Positions 1-9,100 of a DNA stretch of 24,049 bases are shown piece by piece. Within the stretch, counting starts at the first letter, position 1, and the number at the start of each line of letters is the position of its first letter. The position numbers were made by a program, and so were the translations under genes. Source of the DNA: DAOTXN01 sp034435435 (GTDB taxonomy: Bacteria > Chloroflexota > Anaerolineae > S140-20). The stretch lies in assembly GCA_034435435.1 (NCBI GenBank), contig DAOTXN010000123.1, positions 1 through 24,049 of the forward strand, read 5' to 3'. Below the pieces are notes generated by a model. That model had not been told where the DNA came from, ran no database searches, and saw only the letters and a program-made list of their open reading frames with translations.

Positions 1-129
1 GACAATTCTGACCGGCTTTCGCAAATCATACTACTTGCGAGATATAAGCTAGTCGGCAAAGATGCAGAAACCGGCAAATTACAGTGCGGCAGTCTGGCTT
101 TATCGAAATACACTATGCCGTAATTTCAG
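1..129. repeat. Left arm of 129-bp terminal inverted repeat
   Basis: This stretch is the exact reverse complement of 23920-24048; base i pairs with base 24049-i, and the match breaks at base 130. No gene is visible in it. It contains a small internal hairpin (TCGCAA at 19-24, TTGCGA at 35-40). It may be one copy of a dispersed repeat at which the contig ends, or the boundary of a larger element. Confidence 0.9.
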
Positions 130-294
130 ACTAGTTCATTGGTGCTAGGAAGCGACTAGGGGCTGCGTGTGCGAACGGTTATGATGAACTATAGACGCCT
201 GTTATATGGGTGTTTTATAATGTCAACTGACCGGACTTGCCTGTGGGTGGTCGCGGCCGCCCCCTGATATCGCCAAGGAAAAGGAAAAGACAGC
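130..294 (+). promoter_or_regulatory. Leader region of the hdrA operon with a probable sigma70-type promoter
   Basis: No gene lies between the terminal repeat and the first hdrA. A perfect -10 box (TATAAT, 216-221) is preceded by TAGACG (192-197, four of six matches to TTGACA) at 18-bp spacing. This predicts a transcript start near 228 and a leader of about 65 bases. A purine-rich ribosome-binding site (AAGGAAAAGG, 275-284) precedes the ATG at 295. The promoter assignment comes from motif matching only. Confidence 0.5.
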
Positions 295-3200
295 ATGAGC
301 CCCAATGGACCAAATGGTAATGGACGGTCTGGGTCGGACGGCGACCCTCCTGTCGGCGCCGTGATGGTCGTCGGCGCGGGCATCGCCGGCATGCAGGCCG
401 CGCTGGACCTGGCCGAGAGCGGTTTCAAGGTCTACCTGATCGAAAGAAAATCGGCCATTGGCGGGCACATGGCCCAGCTCGACAAGACCTTTCCCACCAA
501 CGACTGCGCCATGTGCACCATCAGCCCCAAGCTGGTCGAGACGGCGGCCCATCTCAATATCGAGCTGCTGACCGATAGCGAGCTGGTCAAATTGGACGGC
601 CAGGCGGGCCATTTCACCGCGACCGTGCACACCCACCCGCGCTACATCGACGTGTCCAAGTGCACCGGCTGCGGCGAGTGCGCCGACGTGTGCCCGGTGG
701 TCATCCCGGGGCGCTTTGACGAAGGGCTGGCCCAGCAGCGCGCCGCCCATAAGCTTTATCCCCAAGCCGCGCCCAACGCTTACGCCATCGAAAAGCGCGG
801 CATCGCCCCCTGTCGCGACGCCTGCCCCGCCGGGCAGCGCGCCCAGGGTTACATCGCTCTGATCCGCGAAGGACGCTATCACGACGCGCTGCGGGTGATC
901 AAAGAAGACAATCCTTTCCCCGGCATATGCGGGCGCATCTGTAACCACCGCTGTGAAGACGCATGCAACCGTAATCTGGTGGACGAACCCCTCAATATCC
1001 ATTCCCTCAAGCGTTTCGTCACCGACAAGGTTTACGCCGAGGAGCGCACGCCGCCGCCGCGCAGCGAGCTCAAATACCCCGACCAGCGGGTGGCGATCAT
1101 CGGCGCGGGGCCGTGCGGCCTGACGGCGGCGCAGGACCTGTGCATACAAGGCTATCCGGTGACGGTGTTCGAGGCGTTGCCGGTGGCGGGCGGTATGCTG
1201 CGCGTGGGCGTGCCCGAGTACCGCCTGCCCGCCTGGATTGTGGACCGCGAGGTGGCGGATATTGTGGACCGGGGCGTCGAGCTGCGCCTCAACACCCAGG
1301 TGAACAACCTGGATGACTTGTTCGACGAAGGATTTTCGTCCGTGCTCATCGCCGTCGGCGCGCACGAGGGCATCCGCCTGCCCATCCCCGGCACTGACCT
1401 GGACGGGGTCATGGTCAACACGATCTTTTTGCGCGACGTGCGCCTGGGCAACGCGCCCGATCTCGCCGGGCAGCGGGTGCTCGTATTGGGCGGCGGCAAC
1501 GTCGCCATTGACGTGGCCCGCACCGCCGTGCGGCTGGGCGCGCAGGTGAGCATGGCCTGCCTGGAATCGAAAGATAAAATGCCCGCCCACGATTGGGAAG
1601 TGCAGGCCGCCGAAGAAGAGGGCGTCACAGTCTATCCGTCGCGCACGTTTTTGGAAATTGTGCCCAACGGCAGCCGTCGGGTGGGCGGGGTCAAGTGCGC
1701 CGAAGTAGCGTCGTTTTCTTTTGACGCGATGGGGCGGTTGGAAATGGAGCGCGTGCCCGACTCGGAGCACGTGCTGGATTGCGACGTGGTCATCTTTTCC
1801 GTGGGCCAGCGGGCCGGTTTGGCCTTTATCCCCGACGACGCGGGGGTGGGCCTGACCAGTCGCCGCACCATCGCCATCAATCCCAACACGCTGGCGGCCA
1901 CCCGCGAGGGCGTGTTCGCGGCCGGCGACTCGGTGTCGGGCACGGCGTTTGTGATCGAAGCGGTAGCCAGCGGGCATACGGCGGCGCAGAGTATCCACCG
2001 TTATTTGCGGGGTGAATATTTGGAACCGCCGCCCAAGCCGGAACTGCCCGTGGTCAAGTTGACCCGCGACGAAATTCACGACCGCATGCGCACGGGCGAG
2101 GTGCACGTCACGCCGCGTGTACCTGTGCCTGAGCTGCGCGTCGAGGACCGGCGGGGTAGCTTTGCCGAGGTCGAATTGGGCTACACCGACGAGCAGGCCC
2201 AGGCCGAGGCGGCGCGCTGCCTGGCCTGCGGCGTGTGCTCCGAGTGCCTAAGTTGCTGGTATCAATGCGGCGTCGGCGCGGTGAACCACGACATGGTCGC
2301 CAAAATGCGGCCAATCGAGGTCGGCGCAGTGATTCTGGCGCCGGGTTTCGAGGTTTATCACGCCGAGCAGTCTGGCGAGTTTGGCTGGGGGCGCTATCCC
2401 AACGTGGTGACGGCTTTGCAGTTCGAGCGGCTGCTCAGCGCCAGCGGCCCGACCTTTGGACACGTGGAACGCCCGTCGGACCACAAATCGGCCAAAAAGA
2501 TCGCGTTCCTGCAATGCGTCGGCTCGCGCGACCAAAAGCACGATTATTGCTCGGCGGTGTGCTGCATGTACGCCACTAAAGAGGCCATCATGGCCATCGA
2601 GCACGAACCGGACACCCAGGTGCACATTTTCATGATGGATATGCGCGCCTTTAGCAAGGGCTACGAGGAATATTACCGGCGCGCCCAGAACAAGTACGGC
2701 ATTAAATACACCCGCTGTCGCGTTTCGGCGGTCAAAGAGAACCCAGCCAATCAGAACTTGATCGTGCGCTACCTGACCGACGATGACAAGCTGCGAGACG
2801 AGGAATTCGATATGGTCGTGCTCTCGGTAGGCATGGAGATTGCCGAGAGCGTGCGGGGGATGGCGCACAAGCTGGGCGTCGAGACCGACCCCTACGGTTT
2901 TGCGCAAACCGCACCCTTTGCGCCGCTGCAAACTTCGCGGCCGGGTGTGTACGCCATCGGGCCTTTCCGGGGGCCGAAGGACATTCCCGAATCGGTGGTG
3001 GAGGCCAGCGGCGCGGCGGCGGCGGCGGCGGGATTGCTGGCCGAGGCGCGCGACACGCTCACCCGCAAGATTGAGTACCCGCCGGAGCGCGACATCACGC
3101 AGGAGGAGCCGCGCGTGGGCGTGTTTGTGTGTCACTGCGGCAGCAACATCGGCGGCTTTTTGGATGTGCCCGGCGTGGCCGAATACGCCCAATCGCTGCC

Positions 3201-4860
3201 CCACGTGACGCACGCCGAGCACAATTTGTATACCTGCTCGCAGGATAGCATCATGCACATCACCGAGCAGGTGAAAGAACTGGAATTGAACCGCGTCGTG
3301 GTAGCCAGTTGCACGCCGCTGACCCACGAGCCGCTGTTCCAAAGCTGCATCCGCGCCGCCGGGCTGAACGCGCACCTGTTCGAGATGGCCAATATTCGCA
3401 ACCAGTGTTCCTGGGTGCACTCGAAGGATCGCCCGGGCGCGACGCAAAAGGCCAAAGACCTGGTGCGTATGGCCGCGGCGCGGGCGAGCGAATTGGAGCC
3501 GCTGCACACGCAACAGGCGCCGGTGATCAAGTCGGCGCTGGTGATCGGCGGCGGCGTGGCCGGAATGACGGCGGCGCTGAACCTGGCCGAACAAGGTTTC
3601 CCGGTAAATTTGGTCGAGCGCACCGACACATTGGGCGGCAATTTGCGCCGGGTGAGATATTTCAGCAACGGCCAAACGAGCCTGTCGCCTCAGGCGTATT
3701 TGACCGAGTTGATTGAGCAAGTACAGAACACACCACTCATCACGGTCCACTTGCAGACAGAGTTGGTCAGCACGACGGGGTTCAAGGGCAATTTCAAGTC
3801 GCTGTTGAAAAACGGCGGCGCGTCCTTTGAGGTCCAGCACGGTGTGACCGTCGTCGCCACCGGCGCAGTCGAGTACAAAGGAAATGAGTACGGCTACGGG
3901 GATGATCCGCGCATTGTCACCCAACAGGAATTTGAGGCAATGCTTGGGGAATCCATCGGCGCGGGAGGTCGGTCGAATACCCAATATCCAATACCCAATA
4001 CCATCGTCATGATCCAATGCGCGGGCAAGCCGTCTGAGCGTTTTTGCAGCCGGATATGCTGCACGCAGGCGCTCAAGAACGCGCTCAAGCTCAAAGAGTT
4101 GAACCCGGATGCGCAAGTGACGGTGTTGTTCCGCGATATCCGCACGTATGGCTTTGGCGAGCGGCTGTACACCGAGGCGCGCAAAAAAGGCGTGCTGTTT
4201 GTGCACTATGATTTCGAGCGCAAGCCCCTGGTTCGTAGTAACGGCTTTAGCCGTCAAGAGATCGCTGAAGCGGTTACTATGAACGAGACGCTGGCGGTGC
4301 AGGTGTACGAGCCAGGGCTGGGCCGCGAGATGACGCTGCAGCCGGATATGCTGGTGCTCAGCATGCCCATCGTGCCGCCGCCCGACGCCGACGAACTGGC
4401 GACGCGGCTCAAGGTGTCGGTGGACTTGGACGGCTTTTTCCTGGAGGCCCATGTCAAGCTGCGCCCGGTCGATTTTTCATCTGAAGGGATGTACGTGGCC
4501 GGGATGGCCCATTATCCCAAATTGCTGGACGAGACGATTGTGCAGGCCCAGGCCGCGGCGGCCCGGGCGGCGCTGATTCTTTCCAAAGACACCATGACCA
4601 CCAGCGCGTTGGTGGCGCAGGTGGACCCAGAGTTGTGCGTTGGCTGCCTGACCTGCGTGCGCATCTGCCCCTACGACGTGCCCAAGATTCGGGCCGATTT
4701 GAGCGGCGTGGGCGGTATTTTGGGCGCGGCCTACATCGAGACGGCGATATGTCACGGCTGCGGCTCGTGTGTGGCCGAGTGTCCGGCTAAAGCCATTCAG
4801 TTGATGCACTATAAAGACGCGCAGGTGCTTAAAAAGGTGGATGCGTTGTTTGTTGCGTGA
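295..4860 (+). CDS. hdrA: Giant HdrA-type electron-bifurcating flavoprotein with inserted GltD-like NAD(P)H module (copy 1)
   Basis: This 1521-residue cytoplasmic iron-sulfur flavoprotein probably bifurcates electrons at an HdrA flavin. Domains in order: HdrA thioredoxin-reductase-like FAD motif (about 26-33, GAGIAG) and CAMC (71-74); ferredoxin motif C123-C126-C129-C133; a complete GltD-like module (about 165-575) with Fe-S cysteines (173, 177, 212, 216, 220, 224), FAD motif (about 270-275) and nucleotide motif (399-403); a cysteine cluster (642-658); the rest of the first HdrA unit (C741, C752, C756, C757). A second HdrA unit follows: N-terminal Fe-S domain (about 940-1070), FAD motif (about 1085-1090) and two C-terminal [4Fe-4S] motifs (1448-1458, 1486-1496). 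Canonical HdrA is about 650 residues, so this is a doubled HdrA with GltD placed in the internal ferredoxin region. The nucleotide site lacks the arginine pair seen in copy 2. It is followed by mvhD. Partner and substrate assignments are inferred from family and context. Confidence 0.9.
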   Translation: MSPNGPNGNGRSGSDGDPPVGAVMVVGAGIAGMQAALDLAESGFKVYLIERKSAIGGHMAQLDKTFPTNDCAMCTISPKLVETAAHLNIELLTDSELVKLDGQAGHFTATVHTHPRYIDVSKCTGCGECADVCPVVIPGRFDEGLAQQRAAHKLYPQAAPNAYAIEKRGIAPCRDACPAGQRAQGYIALIREGRYHDALRVIKEDNPFPGICGRICNHRCEDACNRNLVDEPLNIHSLKRFVTDKVYAEERTPPPRSELKYPDQRVAIIGAGPCGLTAAQDLCIQGYPVTVFEALPVAGGMLRVGVPEYRLPAWIVDREVADIVDRGVELRLNTQVNNLDDLFDEGFSSVLIAVGAHEGIRLPIPGTDLDGVMVNTIFLRDVRLGNAPDLAGQRVLVLGGGNVAIDVARTAVRLGAQVSMACLESKDKMPAHDWEVQAAEEEGVTVYPSRTFLEIVPNGSRRVGGVKCAEVASFSFDAMGRLEMERVPDSEHVLDCDVVIFSVGQRAGLAFIPDDAGVGLTSRRTIAINPNTLAATREGVFAAGDSVSGTAFVIEAVASGHTAAQSIHRYLRGEYLEPPPKPELPVVKLTRDEIHDRMRTGEVHVTPRVPVPELRVEDRRGSFAEVELGYTDEQAQAEAARCLACGVCSECLSCWYQCGVGAVNHDMVAKMRPIEVGAVILAPGFEVYHAEQSGEFGWGRYPNVVTALQFERLLSASGPTFGHVERPSDHKSAKKIAFLQCVGSRDQKHDYCSAVCCMYATKEAIMAIEHEPDTQVHIFMMDMRAFSKGYEEYYRRAQNKYGIKYTRCRVSAVKENPANQNLIVRYLTDDDKLRDEEFDMVVLSVGMEIAESVRGMAHKLGVETDPYGFAQTAPFAPLQTSRPGVYAIGPFRGPKDIPESVVEASGAAAAAAGLLAEARDTLTRKIEYPPERDITQEEPRVGVFVCHCGSNIGGFLDVPGVAEYAQSLPHVTHAEHNLYTCSQDSIMHITEQVKELELNRVVVASCTPLTHEPLFQSCIRAAGLNAHLFEMANIRNQCSWVHSKDRPGATQKAKDLVRMAAARASELEPLHTQQAPVIKSALVIGGGVAGMTAALNLAEQGFPVNLVERTDTLGGNLRRVRYFSNGQTSLSPQAYLTELIEQVQNTPLITVHLQTELVSTTGFKGNFKSLLKNGGASFEVQHGVTVVATGAVEYKGNEYGYGDDPRIVTQQEFEAMLGESIGAGGRSNTQYPIPNTIVMIQCAGKPSERFCSRICCTQALKNALKLKELNPDAQVTVLFRDIRTYGFGERLYTEARKKGVLFVHYDFERKPLVRSNGFSRQEIAEAVTMNETLAVQVYEPGLGREMTLQPDMLVLSMPIVPPPDADELATRLKVSVDLDGFFLEAHVKLRPVDFSSEGMYVAGMAHYPKLLDETIVQAQAAAARAALILSKDTMTTSALVAQVDPELCVGCLTCVRICPYDVPKIRADLSGVGGILGAAYIETAICHGCGSCVAECPAKAIQLMHYKDAQVLKKVDALFVA
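3972..3999. repeat. In-frame heptad repeat inside hdrA copy 1
   Basis: Four 7-bp units in register: GTCGAAT, ACCCAAT, ATCCAAT, ACCCAAT. They encode the segment SNTQYPIPNT, which lies just before the conserved CAG..ERFCSRICC motif of the second HdrA unit. A matching array occurs at the homologous place in hdrA copy 2 (9829-9856). Confidence 0.75.
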
Positions 4861-4893
4861 TGCGTGACGAGTAACACAACACGCAACACGCCA
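4852..4893. repeat. Six-unit heptad array over the hdrA copy 1 stop codon, forming an inverted repeat
   Basis: Six 7-bp units in register: GTTGCGT, GATGCGT, GACGAGT, AACACAA, CACGCAA, CACGCCA. The first three are roughly complementary to the last three. GTTGCGTG (4852-4859) and CACGCAAC (4880-4887) can form an 8-bp stem. The array contains the TGA stop of hdrA and ends just before the ribosome-binding site of mvhD. Confidence 0.7.
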
Positions 4894-4912
4894 TGCGTGC
4901 GAAAGGATGGTT

Positions 4913-5341
4913 ATGAGCGAAAACGGAACTTTTGAACCTCAAATCATCGCTTTTGCCTGTCACCACTGCGCTTACGCCGCAGCCGACCTGGCCGGGGCGT
5001 TGCGATTGGAATACCCGACCGCGCTCAAGGTGGTCGAAATGCCCTGCTCGGGACGGGTGGACGTGTTGCACGTGCTGCACGCTTTCGAGGACGGCGCCGA
5101 CGGCGTGATGGTGGCCGGCTGACTGGAGGGCGACTGTCATTACCAGGATGGTAATATCAACGCCCGCAGAAGAGTCGAATATGCGCGCAAGCTATTGGAA
5201 GAGATTGGTCTAGAAGGTCGGCGCGTTCAGATGATCAACCTTTCGTCGGCCATGGGTGGCCAGTTCGCCTTTGCCGCCGCCGAGATGACGGCAGAAATCA
5301 AACAACTGGGGCCTAATCCGCTGAAAGATATTGGAGAGTAG
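4913..5341 (+). CDS. mvhD: MvhD-type [2Fe-2S] electron-transfer subunit, probable selenoprotein (copy 1)
   Basis: MvhD passes electrons between a donor module and HdrA. The reading frame runs from ATG 4913 (GAAAGG at 4901-4906, 6-base spacer; the in-frame ATG at 4907 overlaps that site) to TAG at 5339-5341. It crosses an in-frame TGA at 5120-5122. Read through, the product is 142 residues, the usual family length of about 140. Family landmarks lie on both sides of the TGA: FACHHCAY, MPCSGR and GADGV before it, then LEGDCHY, NLSSAMG and EMT after it. The TGA replaces the cysteine of the family motif GC..GDCHY, a position known to be selenocysteine in Methanococcus VhuD. A hairpin at 5139-5155 could serve as SECIS. 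Other genes here (hdrA, metF) end at TGA, so the codon is not reassigned generally. Alternative: two identically truncated pseudogenes, which is unlikely. Confidence 0.88.
5120..5155 (+). promoter_or_regulatory. UGA codon plus candidate bacterial SECIS hairpin, mvhD copy 1
   Basis: The TGA at 5120-5122 is followed by a perfect 6-bp stem, ATTACC (5139-5144) with GGTAAT (5150-5155), closing a 5-base loop AGGAT. The loop begins 22 bases after the TGA and has G at its second position. This fits the general bacterial SECIS pattern: a short stem-loop inside the coding region, a small apical loop with an early G, roughly 16-37 bases from the UGA. Confidence 0.75.
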
Positions 5342-5374
5342 ATATTCGAGGCGCAATCTCCAATATCTAATCTC
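5326..5374. repeat. Seven-unit heptad array between mvhD copy 1 and the receiver gene
   Basis: Seven units in register: AGATATT, GGAGAGT, AGATATT, CGAGGCG, CAATCTC, CAATATC, TAATCTC. Three units, one spacer unit, and three roughly complementary units make an inverted repeat. GATATTGGAGA (5327-5337) pairs perfectly with TCTCCAATATC (5357-5367). The array covers the last codons and stop of mvhD. Confidence 0.75.
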
Positions 5375-5397
5375 TGTCCGCCAGGGGGAGATGGAGG

Positions 5398-6180
5398 ATG
5401 AAAAAAGAACCATACGTTCTGGTCGTTGACGATGACCCCGACATCCTTGATAGCCTCGTCACCGTGCTCGAAAGCCTGCCGATCCGGCTCAAAACTGCCA
5501 GGGACGGTCGGCAGTGCCTCGACTTGATCGAGGAGGAAATTCCTGACGTATTGATTCTGGATTTGCTGATGCCGCGCCTGGACGGCTGGAGCGTCATCAA
5601 AGAGTTGCGCAGCAGTCCCAAGTACGCCGCACTATCCATCATGGTGTTGACCACGGTCATTGAGGACGCCAGCCGCCGCCGCTATGCGCTGGAGACGGGG
5701 CTAGAAATGGACGTCCAGGACTATATCGAAAAGCCGGTCGCTCCAGCGGACTTGATCAGGCGCGTGACGACGCTGCTGGAACAACCCTATATCCTGGTCG
5801 TGGATGACGACCCCGATGTGGTCGAAGGCATCACTGCCGTGCTCAAGTCGCGGCCCTATCGCCTGGCCAGCGCGGGCGATGGTCGCAAGTGCATGGATAT
5901 GATAGAGCGCAACATCCCGGACTTGCTCATTCTGGATCTGTTGATGCCACGCATGGATGGATGGGCGGTCATCCGCAAGCTGCGCAGCAACCCGCGTTAC
6001 GCGGATTTGCAGATCATGGTCCTGACCACCGTCGTCGAGGATGCCAGTCGCCGGCGTTACGAGCTAGAGACCGGCATGACGATGGACGTGCAGGCCTATT
6101 TGGAGAAACCAGTGCCCCCCAACGAACTTTTACAACGCGTGAAGAAGCTGCTTGGGGAGAACGGAAATGGATCAGGGTAA
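5398..6180 (+). CDS. Tandem double-receiver response regulator without output domain
   Basis: This 260-residue protein consists of two CheY-like receiver domains (about 6-127 and 131-253) and nothing else. Each keeps the acidic pocket (DDD near the start), the phospho-acceptor (D55 in LILDLLMP, D180 in LILDLLMP), a threonine after the fourth strand (VLTT) and the EKPV lysine. Both halves share the segment DASRRRYxLETG, so they arose by internal duplication. There is no DNA-binding or enzymatic output, so it probably acts in a phosphorelay or by protein contact. Two histidine kinases lie in the same operon. Start ATG 5398 follows GGGGGAG (5384-5390) at 7 bases. Its end overlaps the start of hdrA copy 2 by 14 bases, which suggests translational coupling. 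Confidence 0.92.
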   Translation: MKKEPYVLVVDDDPDILDSLVTVLESLPIRLKTARDGRQCLDLIEEEIPDVLILDLLMPRLDGWSVIKELRSSPKYAALSIMVLTTVIEDASRRRYALETGLEMDVQDYIEKPVAPADLIRRVTTLLEQPYILVVDDDPDVVEGITAVLKSRPYRLASAGDGRKCMDMIERNIPDLLILDLLMPRMDGWAVIRKLRSNPRYADLQIMVLTTVVEDASRRRYELETGMTMDVQAYLEKPVPPNELLQRVKKLLGENGNGSG

Positions 6181-9100
6181 CGGCCAAGACCGCATTGGCG
6201 CGGTGATGGTTGTCGGCGGGGGCATCGCCGGCATGCAGGCCGCGCTAGACCTGGTCGAAAATGGCTTCAAAGTCTACCTGGTCGAAAGGAAATCGGCCAT
6301 CGGCGGGCACATGGCCCAGTTGGACAAGACCTTTCCCACCAACGACTGCGCCATGTGCACGATCAGCCCCAAGCTGGTCGAGACCGCCGCGCACCTTAAC
6401 ATCAAATTATTAACCAATAGCGAGCTGATAAAACTAGACGGCGAGGCGGGCCATTTCACCGCCACGGTGCGCACCCATCCACGCTACATCGACGTAAGCA
6501 AGTGCACCGGCTGCGGCGAGTGCGCCGACGTGTGCCCGGTGGTCATCCCCAGTCGCTTCGACGAGGGACTGGTCCAGCAACGCGCCGCGCACAGACTCTA
6601 CCCGCAGGCCGCGCCCAACGCATACGCCATCGAAAAGCGCGGCATCGCCCCCTGCCGCGACGCCTGCCCGACAGGCCAGCGCGCCCAGGGCTACATCGCT
6701 CTAATCCGTGAGGGGCGCTATCATGACGCGCTGCGGGTGATCAAAGAGGACAACCCCTTTCCCGGTATCTGCGGGCGTATCTGTAACCATCGCTGCGAGA
6801 ACGCGTGTAACCGCAGTCTATTGGACGATCCCATCAACATCCGGGCCCTGAAACGCTTTGTCACCGACAAGGTCTATGCCGAGGAACGCATACCGCCGGA
6901 GGCGTGCGAGATCAAATACGCGCAACGTGTAGCTATCATCGGCGCGGGGCCATGCGGTCTGACGGCGGCGCAGGACCTGTGCAAGCTGGGTTATCGGGCT
7001 ACCGTGTTCGAGGCGTTGCCGGTGCCGGGTGGGATGTTGCGTGTGGGTGTGCCGGAATACCGCCTGCCCAGTTGGATCGTGGACCGCGAGGTGGCGGACA
7101 TTGTAGATCTGGGCGTGGAGTTGCGACTGAACACGGTTGTCGATCATCTGGACGACATTTTTGCCGAGGGCTTTGACGCGGTGCTCATCGCGGTGGGCGC
7201 CCACGAGGGCATCCGTCCACCCATCCCCGGCGCAGACCTGGAGGGGGTGATCGTCAACACTGTCTTTCTGCGCGATGTCCGGCTCGGTAAATTGCCGGAA
7301 CTGGGAAAACGGGTGGCCGTCATCGGGGCCGGCGACGTGGCGATGGACGTGGCCCGCACCGCCGTGCGTTTAGGTTCAGAGGTGCATCTGTACTATCGCC
7401 GCACCCGCGCTGAGGCGACGGCCGGCGAGGAAGAAATCCGCCATGCCGAGGAAGAAGGCGTCAGGTTTCACTTTCAGGTTTCCCCGGTCGAGGTGATCGG
7501 GGAAAACGGCCGGCGGGTGACGGGCATGATGTGCGTGCGCACCGAGCCGGGCCTGCCCGATGCGACGGGCCGCCGCCGCCCGGTGACTATCCCCGGCTCC
7601 GAACACCTGGTCCCCTGCGACAACGTCATCTTTTCCGTGGGTCAGCGAGCCGGTCTGGCCTTCATCCCAGAGAGCGCCGGGGTGGGCGTCACCGATCAGG
7701 CCACCATCGCTGTGAACCCCAACACGATGGCCGCGACCCGCCCCGGCGTGTTTGCGGCGGGCGACGCCATCACCGGCACGGCGTTCGTCATCGAGGCGGT
7801 CCAGGCTGGCCATCGCGCCGCCGAGTCTATTCACCGCTACCTGCGGGGGGAGGAGTTGGAGCCGCCGCCCAGGCCCGAGTTGCCCGTCGTGCGCATGTCT
7901 CAGGCCGACGTAGAGGAGCGGGTGGCGCGGGGCGAGGTGCGGGTCCACGCTCGTGTGCCGATGGACGAGCTGCCAGTCGAGGAACGATTGTCCACTTTTG
8001 AGGAGGTGGTGGCCGGTTATACGGATGCGCAGGCTCAGGCCGAGGCGGCCCGTTGTCTGGCCTGCGGCATCTGCTCCGAGTGCCTGAGCTGCGTATATCA
8101 GTGCGGCGTCGGCGCGGTGGACCAGGACATGGTGGCCAAGACGCAGCAAATCGAGGTGGGCGCGGTCATCCTGGCGCCGGGCTTTGAAATCTATCAGGCC
8201 CAGCAATCGGCCGAGTATGGCTGGGGACGCTATCCCAACGTGGTGACGGCGTTGCAATTCGAGCGACTGCTCAGCGCCAGCGGCCCGACCTTTGGACACG
8301 TCAAACGGCCCTCGGACGGCAAACCGGCCCAAAAGATCGCTTTCTTGCAATGCGTCGGCTCGCGCGATCAGAGTCACGATTATTGCTCGTCTGTCTGTTG
8401 CATGTATGCGACCAAAGAGGCCATCATGGCCGTCGAACACGAACCGGACACCGAGGCTCACATTTTTTTGATGGACATGCGCGCCTTTGGCAAGGGTTAC
8501 GAGGAATATTACCGGCGCGCTCGGGAAAAGTATGGCATCCGGTACACGCGCTGTCGCATCTCGACGGTGAAGGAGAACCCGGCCGACGGCAACCTGATCC
8601 TGCGTTATTTGACCGACGAGCAGACGCTGCTCGAAGAAGAATTCGACATGGTGGTCCTCTCGGTCGGGATGGAGATATCTCAAGACGTGCGCAAGATGGC
8701 GCAAAAGCTGGGTGTAGCGGTGGACGAATTTGGCTTTGCGCGCACGTCTCGCTTTCAACCGCTGCAAACGTCTCTAGCTGGGGTGTATGCCATTGGCCCC
8801 TTCCGCGAGCCAAAGGACATCCCAGAGTCGGTGGTGGATGCCAGCGGCGCGGCGGCGGCGGCGGCGGAACTGTTGGCCCCGGCGCGGGGGGCGCTGGTCG
8901 AGAGCCGGTCTTTTCCGCCGGAGCGGGATGTGCATGCGCAAGAGTTGCGGGTGGGCGTGTTTGTGTGCCACTGCGGCAGCAACATCGGCGGGTTTCTGGA
9001 TGTGCCACAGGTGGCCGAATACGCCGCGACTTTACCCGGCGTGGTCCACGCCGAAGATAATTTGTATTCCTGCTCGCAAGACAGCATCGCTCACATCGCC

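Noticed and set aside
223..2106. Long minus-strand open frame of 627 residues opposite hdrA copy 1
   Set aside because: It is a high-GC shadow frame: the composition is rich in His, Arg, Gly and Ala with no family motif, while the + strand has unmistakable HdrA/GltD motifs over the same bases.
2248..4452. Minus-strand open frame of 734 residues opposite hdrA copy 1
   Set aside because: It shows the same shadow pattern, and a similar frame appears opposite hdrA copy 2, as expected from the paralogous coding strand.
4907..5122. A 71-residue protein ending at TGA, or a truncated mvhD pseudogene
   Set aside because: The frame continues with conserved MvhD sequence to a normal length, and the second mvhD has the same TGA and hairpin; readthrough as selenocysteine explains both.
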